Of a DNA stretch of 64,000 bases, positions 32,212 to 42,507 are shown in pieces. Origin of the DNA: Canna indica (taxonomy: Eukaryota > Streptophyta > Magnoliopsida > Zingiberales > Cannaceae). Each line of letters starts with the position of its first letter. Position 1 is the stretch's first letter. The position numbers were made by a program, and so were the translations under genes. The stretch covers positions 50,708,001 to 50,772,000 of the forward strand of contig CP136891.1 in NCBI GenBank assembly GCA_034359265.1, written 5' to 3'. Below the pieces are notes generated by a model that was given only the letters and a program-made list of their open reading frames with translations, did not search any database and was not told the DNA's origin.

Positions 32212-34565
32212 TGTAATATCCGGGTTTCCTAATATAAAAATTTCATGGTGCAGCCCATCGAGTCGGGAACTAGCCGGGCCGAGTCGCAAGATCGCCACGA
32301 GTAGCGGGTATAATTAATTTAAATTATAACCTATTGTTGGCAATTGGGGGATGAGTGTATTGGTTGACTCAAGTTGGGTTGAGATCAGGTTCGTGGATCG
32401 AGTCAGGACTTGATCCGGGTTGGGTGGAGTCAAATGAGGGGGTTTAAGTGAGTAGGGGGGTATTCTAGTCAAAGGATGAAGGGGGATAAACCCCTCACCC
32501 AAGCCACCGTGCGGCTCAAAGGGGAGAGCCGAACGCAGCCCAAGGTGAAGGGGAGGGGGATTGTGATCGACGCCGAGTTTGCTTCGACGCTCGAGGAAAT
32601 CAAGATTCATCTTCATCGAGCCTACCTTTTGATCCAATCGAGGTGAGTGGTTGGTTTGTTTGTGAGGGGAGGCGGGTGGCCGAACCTAGTAAGCTTTGAA
32701 ATCGAGTTTTTACGCAAGTTTTCTTGTCGATCGATGTGGTTTTCTCATGTTTGGACTCTAGATGATTAGTATATCTATGATATCATGTTTTAGATCATAT
32801 TTTTTCATGTTTTATGGGTTGACTGAATAGAGGAAAAAGGGGAAATGTCATGCCGAAAATTTCCCCAATTTCCTCGAACGTCTTTTAACTCATGGATCGC
32901 CTTCTTTCCGTTAAATGTTAGATCTTTAGATTGATACTTAGGATTTGTTGTCGAGAACATGCTCATCCTCCCTAAAAGGCCCGGCCGAGCAAGGTGTTAC
33001 CCTGCTCAAGTCGGCTGAGCAAGGGTAAGGGTGGATTATAAGTTTGATCGAATTATCTATGCTAGGTTTCATGTTGGGTGGTCTTGATTCATACTTACAT
33101 GCTTGATGTTAGATTGTAATTATATTATGAGATTGCTCGCTCATCTTAGAAATTATTAGTAGCTATAGATCTAGATTATCATGTTTAAGGAAATGTTCTT
33201 ATTAGTGCATACATGGATAGGATTGGTATGGCATATAAATCAAAGGAAATGTTTCATTAATTTTCAGATATTATGCTCAATCATTACTATGTACACTGCA
33301 TGTTCCTTATCTGTTTCTGGAATTTAACCTCCTTAATTTGGCATTCACATGATAACTATTGCTGATAGTTATTTTTGGTAAGTGTTGTTGATAATGGTAG
33401 TCCACGTACTCATCTATGCTCGGTATGTTCTAGTAAATTCAGAAAGAAAGGTTTCAGTACCTAGTTGTGACGATTAACTGAGAGACAAAGTACACTCACT
33501 AGGTTCTACACATAGGCGTAGTTAGCGAACATCAATACCCTAATAGTGTGACCCGAGGGGAGGGTCGGATATGGGCAATGTCTGAAAGCAAAATACAGGG
33601 AAATTTGCAGAACCTGGTTTCGGTTGTGGTTGAGGTCTATCGAGGAGTGTCATTAGCCGAACGGCCACCACACGACTCAGTGGTTTATAGGGTCTTGAGA
33701 TTGCACCAACAGGTCCGCTAGGTGTTAGACCTGAGTAGCGGAGGGTCTTGAGATTCTGTCAGTGGGCCATGCTGACGGTAGACCCAAATTGGGTGAGACT
33801 AGGTATCCCTAACCCGGAGGATTTCTGAGGCTAGTGGCCATCCTAGTTGATGGATCCGTGACATGAATGTCTAGTATGAAATGCCCTTATGGGCTAGTTT
33901 TGGTGGCCGACCGGCCTAGTTTTGTAGAGAGGAGCACCGAACCTTCCACATCTTTTAGGCCATTAGTGACTGAGTTATAGTGGAATTATTAAGGGTCGAA
34001 GAGGCCGGTTTACTTATCCTTATGACTTGGCAAACTGGATAACTACTATAGTGTGATAAATTTATAATTCCTTATATGTATCATATCTTTGCATATGTTA
34101 TCTTGTTGAGGATTTAAGTGGAGGTTCGGAAGAACCGCTCATTGAGTTCGTCGAGAACTCACGGTTTATTTATTGTTATTTTGCAGAGCCCGACCAGTGA
34201 GGTACGACTTGGTGACATGGTGCGATCGGAGGGCAGACATGGGCGCAGATCTCGTAGCTGGCAGCTCTATAGTCGTAGTCGTGTTTGTGTAGAGTCGTGT
34301 GTATGCACTGAGTTTGTTATGTAAAACATTGAGATGTCTTCTTTGAAAACCTTTAGATGTTTGTTCAAAAATTGTGATGTTTTCGAACTTGGTTTGGTTA
34401 AACTATTTTCGAACAACTAATAAAGTTTGGTACTGTTGCTTTTGTTTATGATTTATATGTAAGTCTGGTTGTGCTTTATGAGTTGATGGTCAGTGCATAT
34501 GGTAGGCTTCGGGGTACCGGCGCATACCTTGGCCAGTCACGCGAACCCTGAGTTGGGGCGTGACA
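32212..34565 (+). repeat. Gy2 5' LTR
   Basis: TGTAATATCCGGGTTTCC to GTTGGGGCGTGACA. Same family as the minus-strand LTR fragment at 3091-4955 and more distantly as the Gy1 LTRs, whose complement begins and ends alike. No gene is supported inside it. Confidence 0.95.
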
Positions 34566-34568
34566 AAG

Positions 34569-34581
34569 TTGGTATCAGAGC
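34569..34581 (+). other. Gy2 primer binding site (initiator tRNA-Met)
   Basis: TTGGTATCAGAGC lies three bases after the LTR end. Confidence 0.95.
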
Positions 34582-34779
34582 TTTTGGTTAGGTCTTGACT
34601 ATGACTAGGAATTGGATACCGAACGAGGCATATGCTAGCATGCCTACGTACGGTATAGTTATGCTATGAGATCAGGCAACCACAACTGCACCCAGCGCAC
34701 CATACGGTTAGTAACTTAAAATATAACTAAATAATTTTGTTGATATTAATGGTGGAATCATTATTTTTTTGATAGTGTG

Positions 34780-35893
34780 ATGGAGACCCGTAATGCTGCT
34801 CTTAGTGGTAGTGGTAGCAATTCCACCGAAACGTCGGGGCCGGGGCGAGGTCGAGGTTGGGGCCGTGGAAGAGAATAGTCAGAGGAAGAGGGCCAGGATT
34901 TTGCAGTTGTACAGCTACAAGCTAAAGTAGCTCAGTTAACAGAAGCGCTCCGCAGGGAGCAGGAGTTGAGACAGTAGATGTTGCAGCAGCAACAACTGCC
35001 CCAGTCGGTGCCCCTGTGGTATTGGAGGTGGCTGAGCAGGTAGCACCGCAGCTCACGGACCCAAGAGCACCTACATACGCAGACTTCATCAAATTCAGGC
35101 CGCCGGAATTCACCGGTACAGACCGACAGGTGGAAGTCACCGAGTTCCTGGGCAACTGTTATGAGCCGTGTATAGAACTGGGGTGTTCGTCAGAGGAGGC
35201 GACACGCATGGTTGGCCTACAACTAAGAGGACCTACCAAGAAGTACTAGTTGCATACCTGGAGGGGTCGTAGGGTAGCACACGCACCACCTCCCACCTGG
35301 AAAAGGAATTTAGGGCAGCTGTAGAGGAGTAGTATTTGCCGATGAGTGTCCGCGATAAGCGAGCACGAGACTTCGAGTTGCTGCGTCAGTCTAGAGGCAT
35401 GTCAGTTGCGAACTATGAAATGGAGTTTACCCGGCTCTCTAAGTACCACCCAACTCTAGTGGCTACTGAGACTGCCAAGGTGAAAAGGTTCGTGGAGGGT
35501 CTGAGACCTCAGATAGGTAGGCTTATCCATTACACCGAGGACTCCACATTTGCTCGGGTGGTGGATGAGGCCCTCCAAAAGGAAGCACTGGTGCCGTTAG
35601 ATAGAAATGATGGGCCGCCCAAGAAGAAGTTTCGGCCTCTAGGATCTGGAGGTCGGCAATGGCATTCAGAGGGAATTGTGACCACTGCAGATTACCAGAA
35701 GACTCGTGGGCACAGTAGTAGCCGGAGCCGCGGATGCTCAGGGTTAGGGGCGGCGAGACATGCAAAGACAGGGGGCGCTACTCAGAAGACAAACATGCCA
35801 CAGTGTGGTCGTTGTAATCGAAAACACCATGGAGGCTCAGGGTCAGGGCCGCACAGATGCATGCTTTATATGTGGGCAAGTGGGACACTTTAG
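34780..35893 (+). pseudogene. Gy2 gag
   Basis: The likely start is ATG 34780 (METRNAALSGSGS) followed by a Gly/Arg-rich stretch, with an in-frame stop near 34877. The capsid domain then appears in pieces: FRPPEFTGTDRQVEVTEFLG, QLRGPTKKY with a stop near 35247, a frameshift, and from 35336 SVRDKRARDFELLRQ, MEFTRLSKYHPTL, FVEGLRPQIG. It is close to the Gy1 gag in sequence. Confidence 0.9.
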
Positions 35894-36440
35894 GAAGGAT
35901 TGCTCGGATAGAGGTGGCCAGAGATCTGAGCTGTCAAGAGGAAAGGCGCCGATGTCAGTGGGGTCAGTGGCACAGAAGGGTCAGGTGCAGAGTAGAGGGT
36001 CACAGGCTAGTCTCTCTAAGAAACCGTCTGCCCGAGTTTACGCCATGAACCGTGATGGGGCAGAGGCATCTAGAGCAGTGGTAACAAATACCATTTTAGT
36101 ATGTTCATATGCTGCTTATGTTTTGTTTGATCCGGGTGCCACACACTCGTTTGTATCTACCAAATTTGCTGCTGAGTTACCTATGGCACCTTCCTTGCTC
36201 GACGGGCCATTTGTGGTATCAACGCCTACGGGCGATGCAATTATAGCTAAATCAATTTTTTGAGACTACGAAGTGCTCATCTGCGGCCATGCATTGAGGG
36301 TAGATTTGACACTCCTGCCCATGCTTGAACTCGACGTCATTCTCAGCATGGATTGGTTGGTGGAGCACTTTTCGTTGCTGGATCGTAGGGCTAAGACAGT
36401 CATGTTGAGCAAGCCAGGGTTGCCGTAGTTCATCTTCCAA
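35850..36440 (+). pseudogene. Gy2 zinc knuckle and aspartic protease
   Basis: CFICGQVGHFRKDC (CX2CX4HX4C) near 35855 is followed by a Gly/Ser/Gln-rich linker and the protease YVLFDPGATHSFVS at about 36120. The active site reads Asp-Pro-Gly in place of Asp-Ser/Thr-Gly. A TGA at 36261 cuts it before LDVILSMDWLVEH. The knuckle is in a different frame from the capsid. Confidence 0.9.
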
Positions 36441-37336
36441 GGAGAAGTAAGGAGCAAGCCGATTGGGGTCATCTCAACCCTTAAAGCTTGTAAACTGCTT
36501 CAGGGTGGTTGCTAGTCCTTCTTGGCCTTTGTATCCGTGGCCGAGGAAAAGGGGGGTGCGGTAGGGGATGTCGGTGGAACTCAAGTAGTCTGCGAGTTCT
36601 CCGATGTGTTTCATGAGGAGTTGTCGGGATTGCCGCCCAGGAGAGAGGTTGATTTTTGCATTGATTTGTAGCCCGGTGTGAAGCCGATCTCCATCCCACC
36701 CTATAGGATGGCACCGGCCGAACTCAGGGAGTTAAAAGTGCAATTGTAAGAAATGCTGGACCTGGGCTTCATCCGGCCGAGTGTGTCACCATGGGGTGCT
36801 TTGGTGCTCTTCGTGAAGAAGAAGGATGGGTCTATGCGCATGTGCATCGACTATAGGCAGATGAATAAAGTGACAATCAAGAATTGTTACCCACAACCGA
36901 GGATAGACTATTTGTTTGACCAATTGCAGGGGGCACGATGGTTTTCTAAGATAGACTTGAGGTTCGGATACCATCAGCTGAGAATCAGGGACTGCGATGT
37001 GCCTAAGACTGCCTTCAGGACTCGCTATGGCCACTACGAGTTCCTAGTGATGTATTTTCGTCTAACCAATGCACCTGCTGCTTTCATGAACCTGATGAAC
37101 AAGGTGTTTAAGGAGTACCTGGACAGTTTTGTGACACCATCTTGGTATACTCCAAGAGTGAGGAGGAACACTTCGAACACTTGAGGATGGTCCTGGAAAC
37201 CCTCAGAGAGCACCGATTGTTCGCTAAATTCTTCAAGTGTGAATTCTGGTTAGAAAGTGTAGGGTTCCTGGGCCATGTAGTGTCCATAGAAGGGATAAGG
37301 GTAGATCCTGCAAAGGTGGAGGCGGTGCAGAACTAG
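36441..37336 (+). pseudogene. Gy2 reverse transcriptase, catalytic motif deleted
   Basis: The linker is followed from 36753 by [53 protein letters not shown] and [14 protein letters not shown]. At about 37131-37138 the reading passes from DSFV directly to the bases encoding the last part of ILVYS. The segment that encodes FIDD in Gy1 is missing and the frame shifts. The fingers and thumb continue from 37142 ([22 protein letters not shown]). Confidence 0.95.
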
Positions 37337-38000
37337 AGATGGCCAACCAGTGTGATTGAGATCCGCAGCTTTCTTGGGTTGGCCGGGTACTACCAAAAGT
37401 TTGTAGAAAATTCTCCAGGATTGCAGCCCCTTTGACTCGGTTGACTTAGAAAAAGGTCAAATTTGTTTGGGATGACAAGTGCGAGGCGAGCTTTCAAAAG
37501 CTCGAGGAATGCTTAACGTCGGCACCCGTGTTGGCCGTACCTTTCGGCTCATGAGGGTTTGTTATCTACTGTGATGCTTTTCAGGTTGGCTTAGGCTGCA
37601 TTCTGATGCAGTTTGGCAGAGTCATAGCCTATGTGTCCCGCCAGCTGAAGGTTCATGAAAACAACTACCTGACGCACGACCTAGAGCTGTCAGCGATGGT
37701 TTTTGCACTAAAGCTCTAGCGTCATTACCTGTACGGGGAGACTTGTGAGATCTAGACGGGTCACAAAAGCCTCCAATACTTGCTTACCCAAAAAGAGCTG
37801 AACCTCAGGCAGAGGAGGTGGCTGGAGCTCCTAAAGGATTATGACTGCACTAATATGTATCATTCGGGGAAGGCCAATGTAATAGCAGATGCCTTAAGCA
37901 GAAAATCCATGGGTAGTTTGGCTCATTTGGAAATTAGGAGAAGGCCCCTAGCTCGAGAGCTAATGCTGTGCCTGGATGGGGGAGCAACCCTGACTATGTC
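37337..38000 (+). pseudogene. Gy2 RNase H region
   Basis: SFLGLAGYYQKFVEN is recognisable near 37365. A frameshift and several stops follow through 37780. The frame reopens at 37780 with [16 protein letters not shown] and [20 protein letters not shown], the conserved RNase H/integrase junction. Confidence 0.85.
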
Positions 38001-39185
38001 AGCTTCAGGTACCCTGGTGGCACACTTGCGGGTACAATCCACCTTGGTGGACATATTGCATGCTGTGCAGGAGGAAGACGCATTTTGTTCTCTGACAATG
38101 GATCTGGTCCGGAGAGGTGACACAGATGATGGGTTCATGGTAGACTTAGAGGGTGTCCTAATGTTTAGAGACCGGATCGTGGTGCTTGACATGGCAGAGG
38201 TACGCCGATAGGTTTTGGAAATGGGTCACCGTTCCACTTACACGATGCACCCAGGAGCCACCAAAATGTACCGAGACTTAAGGCTACACTACTAGTGGAA
38301 GGGCATGAAGGGAGAGGTAGCAGAGTTTGTATCCAAGTGTTTGGTCTACCAGCAGGTGAAGGCCGAACACCTGAAGCCCATGGGGCTGCTGCAGAACCTC
38401 GAGGTCCCTGAGTGGAAGTGGGAGAAAATCACCACGGACCTAGTGATCGAGTTGCCTAGGTCAAGAGGATGTTTTGATTCCATTTGGGTGGTAGTGGATC
38501 AGTTAACTAAGACCGCACACTTCATTCTGGTAAAAACGACCTTTTCTATGGAGCAGTACGCCAGACTATTTTTAGACAGGATTGTGGCTTATCATGGTAC
38601 CCCAGTGATGATCATATCAGATCGAGGTACCCAGTTCATCAGCCTGGTTTTAGCAGCCCTTCCAAGAAGCCTTTGGTACTCAAGTACAATTCAGCATGGC
38701 CTTCCATCCGTAGACAGACGGACAGTCTGAGGGAACCATCCAAACTTTGGAAGATATGCTGAAGGCCTACGTTTTGGACCTGGCAGGCAGTTGGGAGAAA
38801 CACCTACCGTTGATTGAATTCGCCTACAACAATAGCTACCACAGTAGCATTAGCATGGCTCCCTTCGAGGCATTGTATGGGCGGCGGTGTAGGTCTCCTG
38901 TGGGCTGGTTTGAGATCGGAGAGACTCTCATGGTAGGTCCTGACTTGATCGAGGAGGTAGAGAAGAAGGTACAACTGATAAAGAAAAGACTGTTGGCGGC
39001 TCAGAGTCACCAGAAAATGTATGCCGATAGGAAAGGCAGAGAATTAGAGTTCGCTGAGGGCGACTTGGTGTTCCTAAAGGTTTCCCCCATGAAAGGGGTA
39101 GTCCGGTTTGGGAAGAAGGAGAAGTTGAGCCCTAGGTTCATTGGGCCTTTCCCTATTCTCAAGCGGAGAGGCGCGGTGGCTTACG
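38001..39185 (+). pseudogene. Gy2 integrase
   Basis: Zinc-binding region: HRSTYTMHPGATKMYRDL, then CLVYQQ, where the first Cys of the final pair is present and the second is Tyr. Stops lie near 38209 and 38294. The core has VVDQLTKTAHF and ISDRGTQF (second Asp intact, unlike Gy1). The catalytic Glu region (TDGQSEGTIQ) is frameshifted near 38660-38720. From 38747 the end of the core and the tail (FAYNNSYHS, RRCRSPVGWFE, KVSPMKGVVRFGKKEKL) are open. Confidence 0.9.
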
Positions 39186-39443
39186 AGCAGGCTTTGCCTC
39201 CTAGCCTGAGCAGAGTTAATTCACCCAGTTTTTCATGTGTTAATGCTTCGGAGATATGTGAGGGATGAGTCCCATGTGATCGAGCCGACTGCGGTTGAGG
39301 TGGACACGACGGTCTCGTATGAGGAGAGGCTAGTGGAGATACTTGACCGACAGATCAGGAAGCTGAGATCCAAAGAAATTCCCTTGGTGAAAGTTAGGTG
39401 GGAGGATCACACTGGGCAGGAAGCTACCTGGGAAGTAGAGTAG
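39186..39443 (+). pseudogene. Gy2 chromodomain-like tail
   Basis: After a frameshift near 39225 the frame gives MLRRYVRDESHVIEPT, EILDRQIRKLRSKEIPLVKV and RWEDHTGQEATWEVE, the C-terminal chromodomain-like module of Del/Tekay chromoviruses. A TAG at 39441 precedes the usual YPSLF end. Confidence 0.9.
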
Positions 39444-39526
39444 GACATGAGAGAACACTACCCTTCCCTGTTCGAAGAACTGGTAAGTCCGGATGATTCT
39501 ACAAAATCCGAGGACGAATTTCCCTT

Positions 39527-39539
39527 AAGGGGGGAAGGT
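39527..39539 (+). other. Gy2 polypurine tract
   Basis: AAGGGGGGAAGG directly before the 3' LTR. Confidence 0.95.
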
Positions 39540-41895
39540 TGTAATACTCGGGTTTCCTAATATAAAAATTTTGTGGTTCAGCCCATCGAGTCGGGAACTA
39601 GCCGAGTCGAGTCGCAAGATCGCCACGAGTAGCTGGTATGATTAATTTAAATTATAACCTATTGTTGGCAATTGGGGGATGAGTGTATTGGTTGACTCAT
39701 GTTGGGTTGAGATCGGGTTCGCGGGTCGAGTCAGGACTTGATCTGAGTTAGGTGGAGTCGAATGAGGGGGTTTAAGTGAGTAGGGGGGGTATTCTAGTCA
39801 AAGGATGAAGGGGAATAAAACCCCTCACCCAAGCCACCGTGCATCTCAAAGGGGAGAGCCGCACGCAGCCCAAGGTGAAGGTGAGGGGGATTGTGATCAG
39901 CGTCGAGTTCGCATTGATGCCCGAGGAAATCAGGATTCATCTTCATCGAGGCTACCTTTTAATCCGATTGAGGTGAGTGGTTGGTTTGTTTGTGAGGGGA
40001 GGCGGGTGGCCGAACCTAGTAAGCTTTGAAATCGAGTTTTTACGTGAGTTTTCTTGTCGATCAATGTGGTTGTGTTTGCACTCTAGATGATTAGTATATT
40101 TGTGATCTCGTGTTTTAGATCATATTTTTTCGTGTTTTATGGGTTGGCCGAATAGAGGAAAAAGGGGAAAGGTCATGCCAAAATTTTCCTCAATTTCCTT
40201 GAACGTCTTTTAACTCATGGATCACCTTCTTTCCATTAAATGTTAGATCTTTAGATTGATGCTTAGGATTTGTTGCCGAGAACATGCTCATCCTCCCTAA
40301 AATGCTCGGCCAAGCAAGGTGTTACCCTGCTCAAGTCGGCCGAGCAAGGGTAAGGGTGGAATTACAAGTTTGATCGAATTATCTATGCTAGGTTTCATGT
40401 TGGGTGGTCTTGATTCATACTTACATGCTTGATGTTAGATTGTAATTATATTATGAGATTGCTCGCTCATCTTAGAAATTATTAGTAACTATAGATCTAG
40501 ATTATCATGTTCAAGGAAATGTTCTTATTAGTGCATACATGGATAGGATTGGTATGGCATATAAATAAAAGGAAATGTTTCATTAATTTTTAGATATTAT
40601 GCTCAATCATTACTATGTACATTGCGTGTTCCTTATTTGTTTCTGGAATTTAACCTCCTTAATTCGACATTCACATGATAACTATTGCTGATAGTTATTT
40701 TTGGAAAGTGTTGTTGATAACAGTAGTCCACATACTCATCTATGCTCGGTATGTTCTAATAAATTCAGAAAGAAAGGTTCCGGTACCTAGTTGTGACAAT
40801 TAATTGAGAGACAAAGTACACTCGCTAGGTTCTACACCTAGTGTAGTTACCGAACATCAATACCCTAATAGTGCGACCCGAGGGGAGGGTCGGATATGGT
40901 CAATGCTCGAAAAGCAAAACACGGGGGAAATTTGCACAGCTTGGTTTCAGTTGTAGTTGAGATGGTCTACTGAGGAGTGTCATTAGCCGAACGGCTACCA
41001 CACGACTCAACGGTTTATAAGGTCTTGAGATTGCGCCAGCGGGCCCGCTAGGCGTTAGACCCGAGTGGCGGAGGGTCTTGAGATTTCGTCAGTGGGCCAC
41101 GCTGTCGGTAGACCCGAATTGGGTGGGACTAGCTATCCCTAATCCGGAGGATTTCTGAGGCTAGTGGCCATCCTATTCGACCGATCTGTGACATGAATGT
41201 CTAGTATGAAATGCCCTTATGGGCTGGTTTTGGTGGCCGACCGGCTTGGTTTTGTAGAGAGGAGCACCGAACCTTCCACATATTTTAGGCCATTAGTGGC
41301 AGAGTTATAGTGGAATTGTTATGGGCCGAAGAAGCCGGTTTACTTATCCTTATGACTTGGCAAACTGGCTAACTACTATGGTGTGATCAATTTTCAATTC
41401 CTTATCTATATGATATATTTGCATATGTTATCTTGCCAAGGATTTAAGTGGAGGTTCGGAAGAACCGCTCACTGAGCTCCTCGAGAACTCATGATTTATT
41501 TATTATTGTTTTGCAGAGCCCAACTAGTGAGGTACAGCTTGGTGACATGGTGCGATTGGAGGGCAGACGTGGGCGCAGATCTCGTAGCTAGCAGCTCTAT
41601 AGTTTAGTCGTGTTTGAGTAGAGTCGTGTGTATGCACTGAGTTGATTATGTAAAACATTGAGATGTCTTCTTTGAAAATCTTTAGATGTTTGTTTAAAAA
41701 CTTGTGATGTTTTCGAACTTGGTTTGGTTAAACTATTTTCAAACAACTAATAAAGTTTGGTACTGTTGCTTTTGTTTATGATTTTCATGTCAGTCTGGTT
41801 GTGCTTTATGAGTTGATGGTCAGTGCATATGGTAGGCTTCGAGGTACCGACACGTACCCTGGCCGGTCATGCGAACCCTGAGTTGGGGTGTGACA
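39540..41895 (+). repeat. Gy2 3' LTR
   Basis: TGTAATACTCGGGTTTCC to GTTGGGGTGTGACA, colinear with 32212-34565 over its whole length. Confidence 0.95.
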
Positions 41896-42507
41896 GAAAA
41901 TGAGAGAATGAAATCTAGTTCTTTTAATTCTTCCCATGATAGGTTGAAACTTGAGATTAAGGACTTAAAGCTTGAGAATGAAAATTTGAAACTTGAGAAT
42001 TCAAAAATTATAAGTGAAAAAAATAATTTGAAATCTCAATCTAATGCCTTATATCAATCTCTTGATTCGTTGAAAAATGAGGTTGTGTCTTTAAATAAGA
42101 AAGTAAACAAATTAAAAAATATTTCATTTCTTAATAACACTAGAAATGTTTATGTAAAGAATGCCAATGTTCATCATCATTCCCATGCTATGCATTCTAC
42201 CATTAGACCTCATGATCATAAGAAGAAGAATGATGTTTCTAAGAATGCTCATACTCATCATGTTTCATATGTCAAACATTCTAACGATAGATCTAATGTC
42301 CGTAGCAAAAATAAAAAGAAATTCAATGGATATTATTTTTGTTGTGGTATTTTTGGTCATCCCATATATGATTGTGCATTTAAAAGAAATCCAAGTGTGG
42401 CTAGGACACTTTGGATTCCTAGGCCTACTAACCCCCAAGGACCCAAAGCCATTTGGGTACCAAAAATTTCATGCTCTATTGTAGGGGGAGCTACCACACA
42501 ACGGTAA
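41896..42507 (+). pseudogene. TR-GAG copy T4 gag, piece 3 of 3 (coiled coil, second zinc knuckle, C-terminus)
   Basis: It is open from the TSD to the TAA at 42505-42507 (about 200 codons). A coiled coil rich in Leu, Lys, Glu and Asn is followed by a His/Ser/Lys-rich tract, the intact knuckle CFCCGIFGHPIYDC-like motif (here CCGIFGHPIYDC preceded by YYF, so the first Cys is missing), and the tail ARTLWIPRPTNPQGPKAIWVPK ending GGATTQR. It is the only copy whose C-terminus is uninterrupted and shows that gag ends in its own stop, without read-through into pol. Confidence 0.9.

Larger units (their letters stand above)
32212..41895 (+). mobile_element. Gy2: full-length Gypsy (Del/Tekay-type chromovirus)
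   Basis: 9684 bases with perfect TSD GAAAA, two LTRs of 2354 and 2356 bases, a primer binding site, gag, protease, RT, RNase H, integrase, a chromodomain-like tail and a polypurine tract. It is inserted into the gag of T4. The LTRs differ at scattered positions (roughly one base in 15-20 by eye), so the insertion is not recent. All coding domains carry stops, frameshifts or deletions. Confidence 0.95.

Noticed and set aside
34118..34324. Open frames within the Gy2 LTRs (also 39805-40029)
   Set aside because: They are not conserved as frames between the two LTRs and have no recognisable domain.
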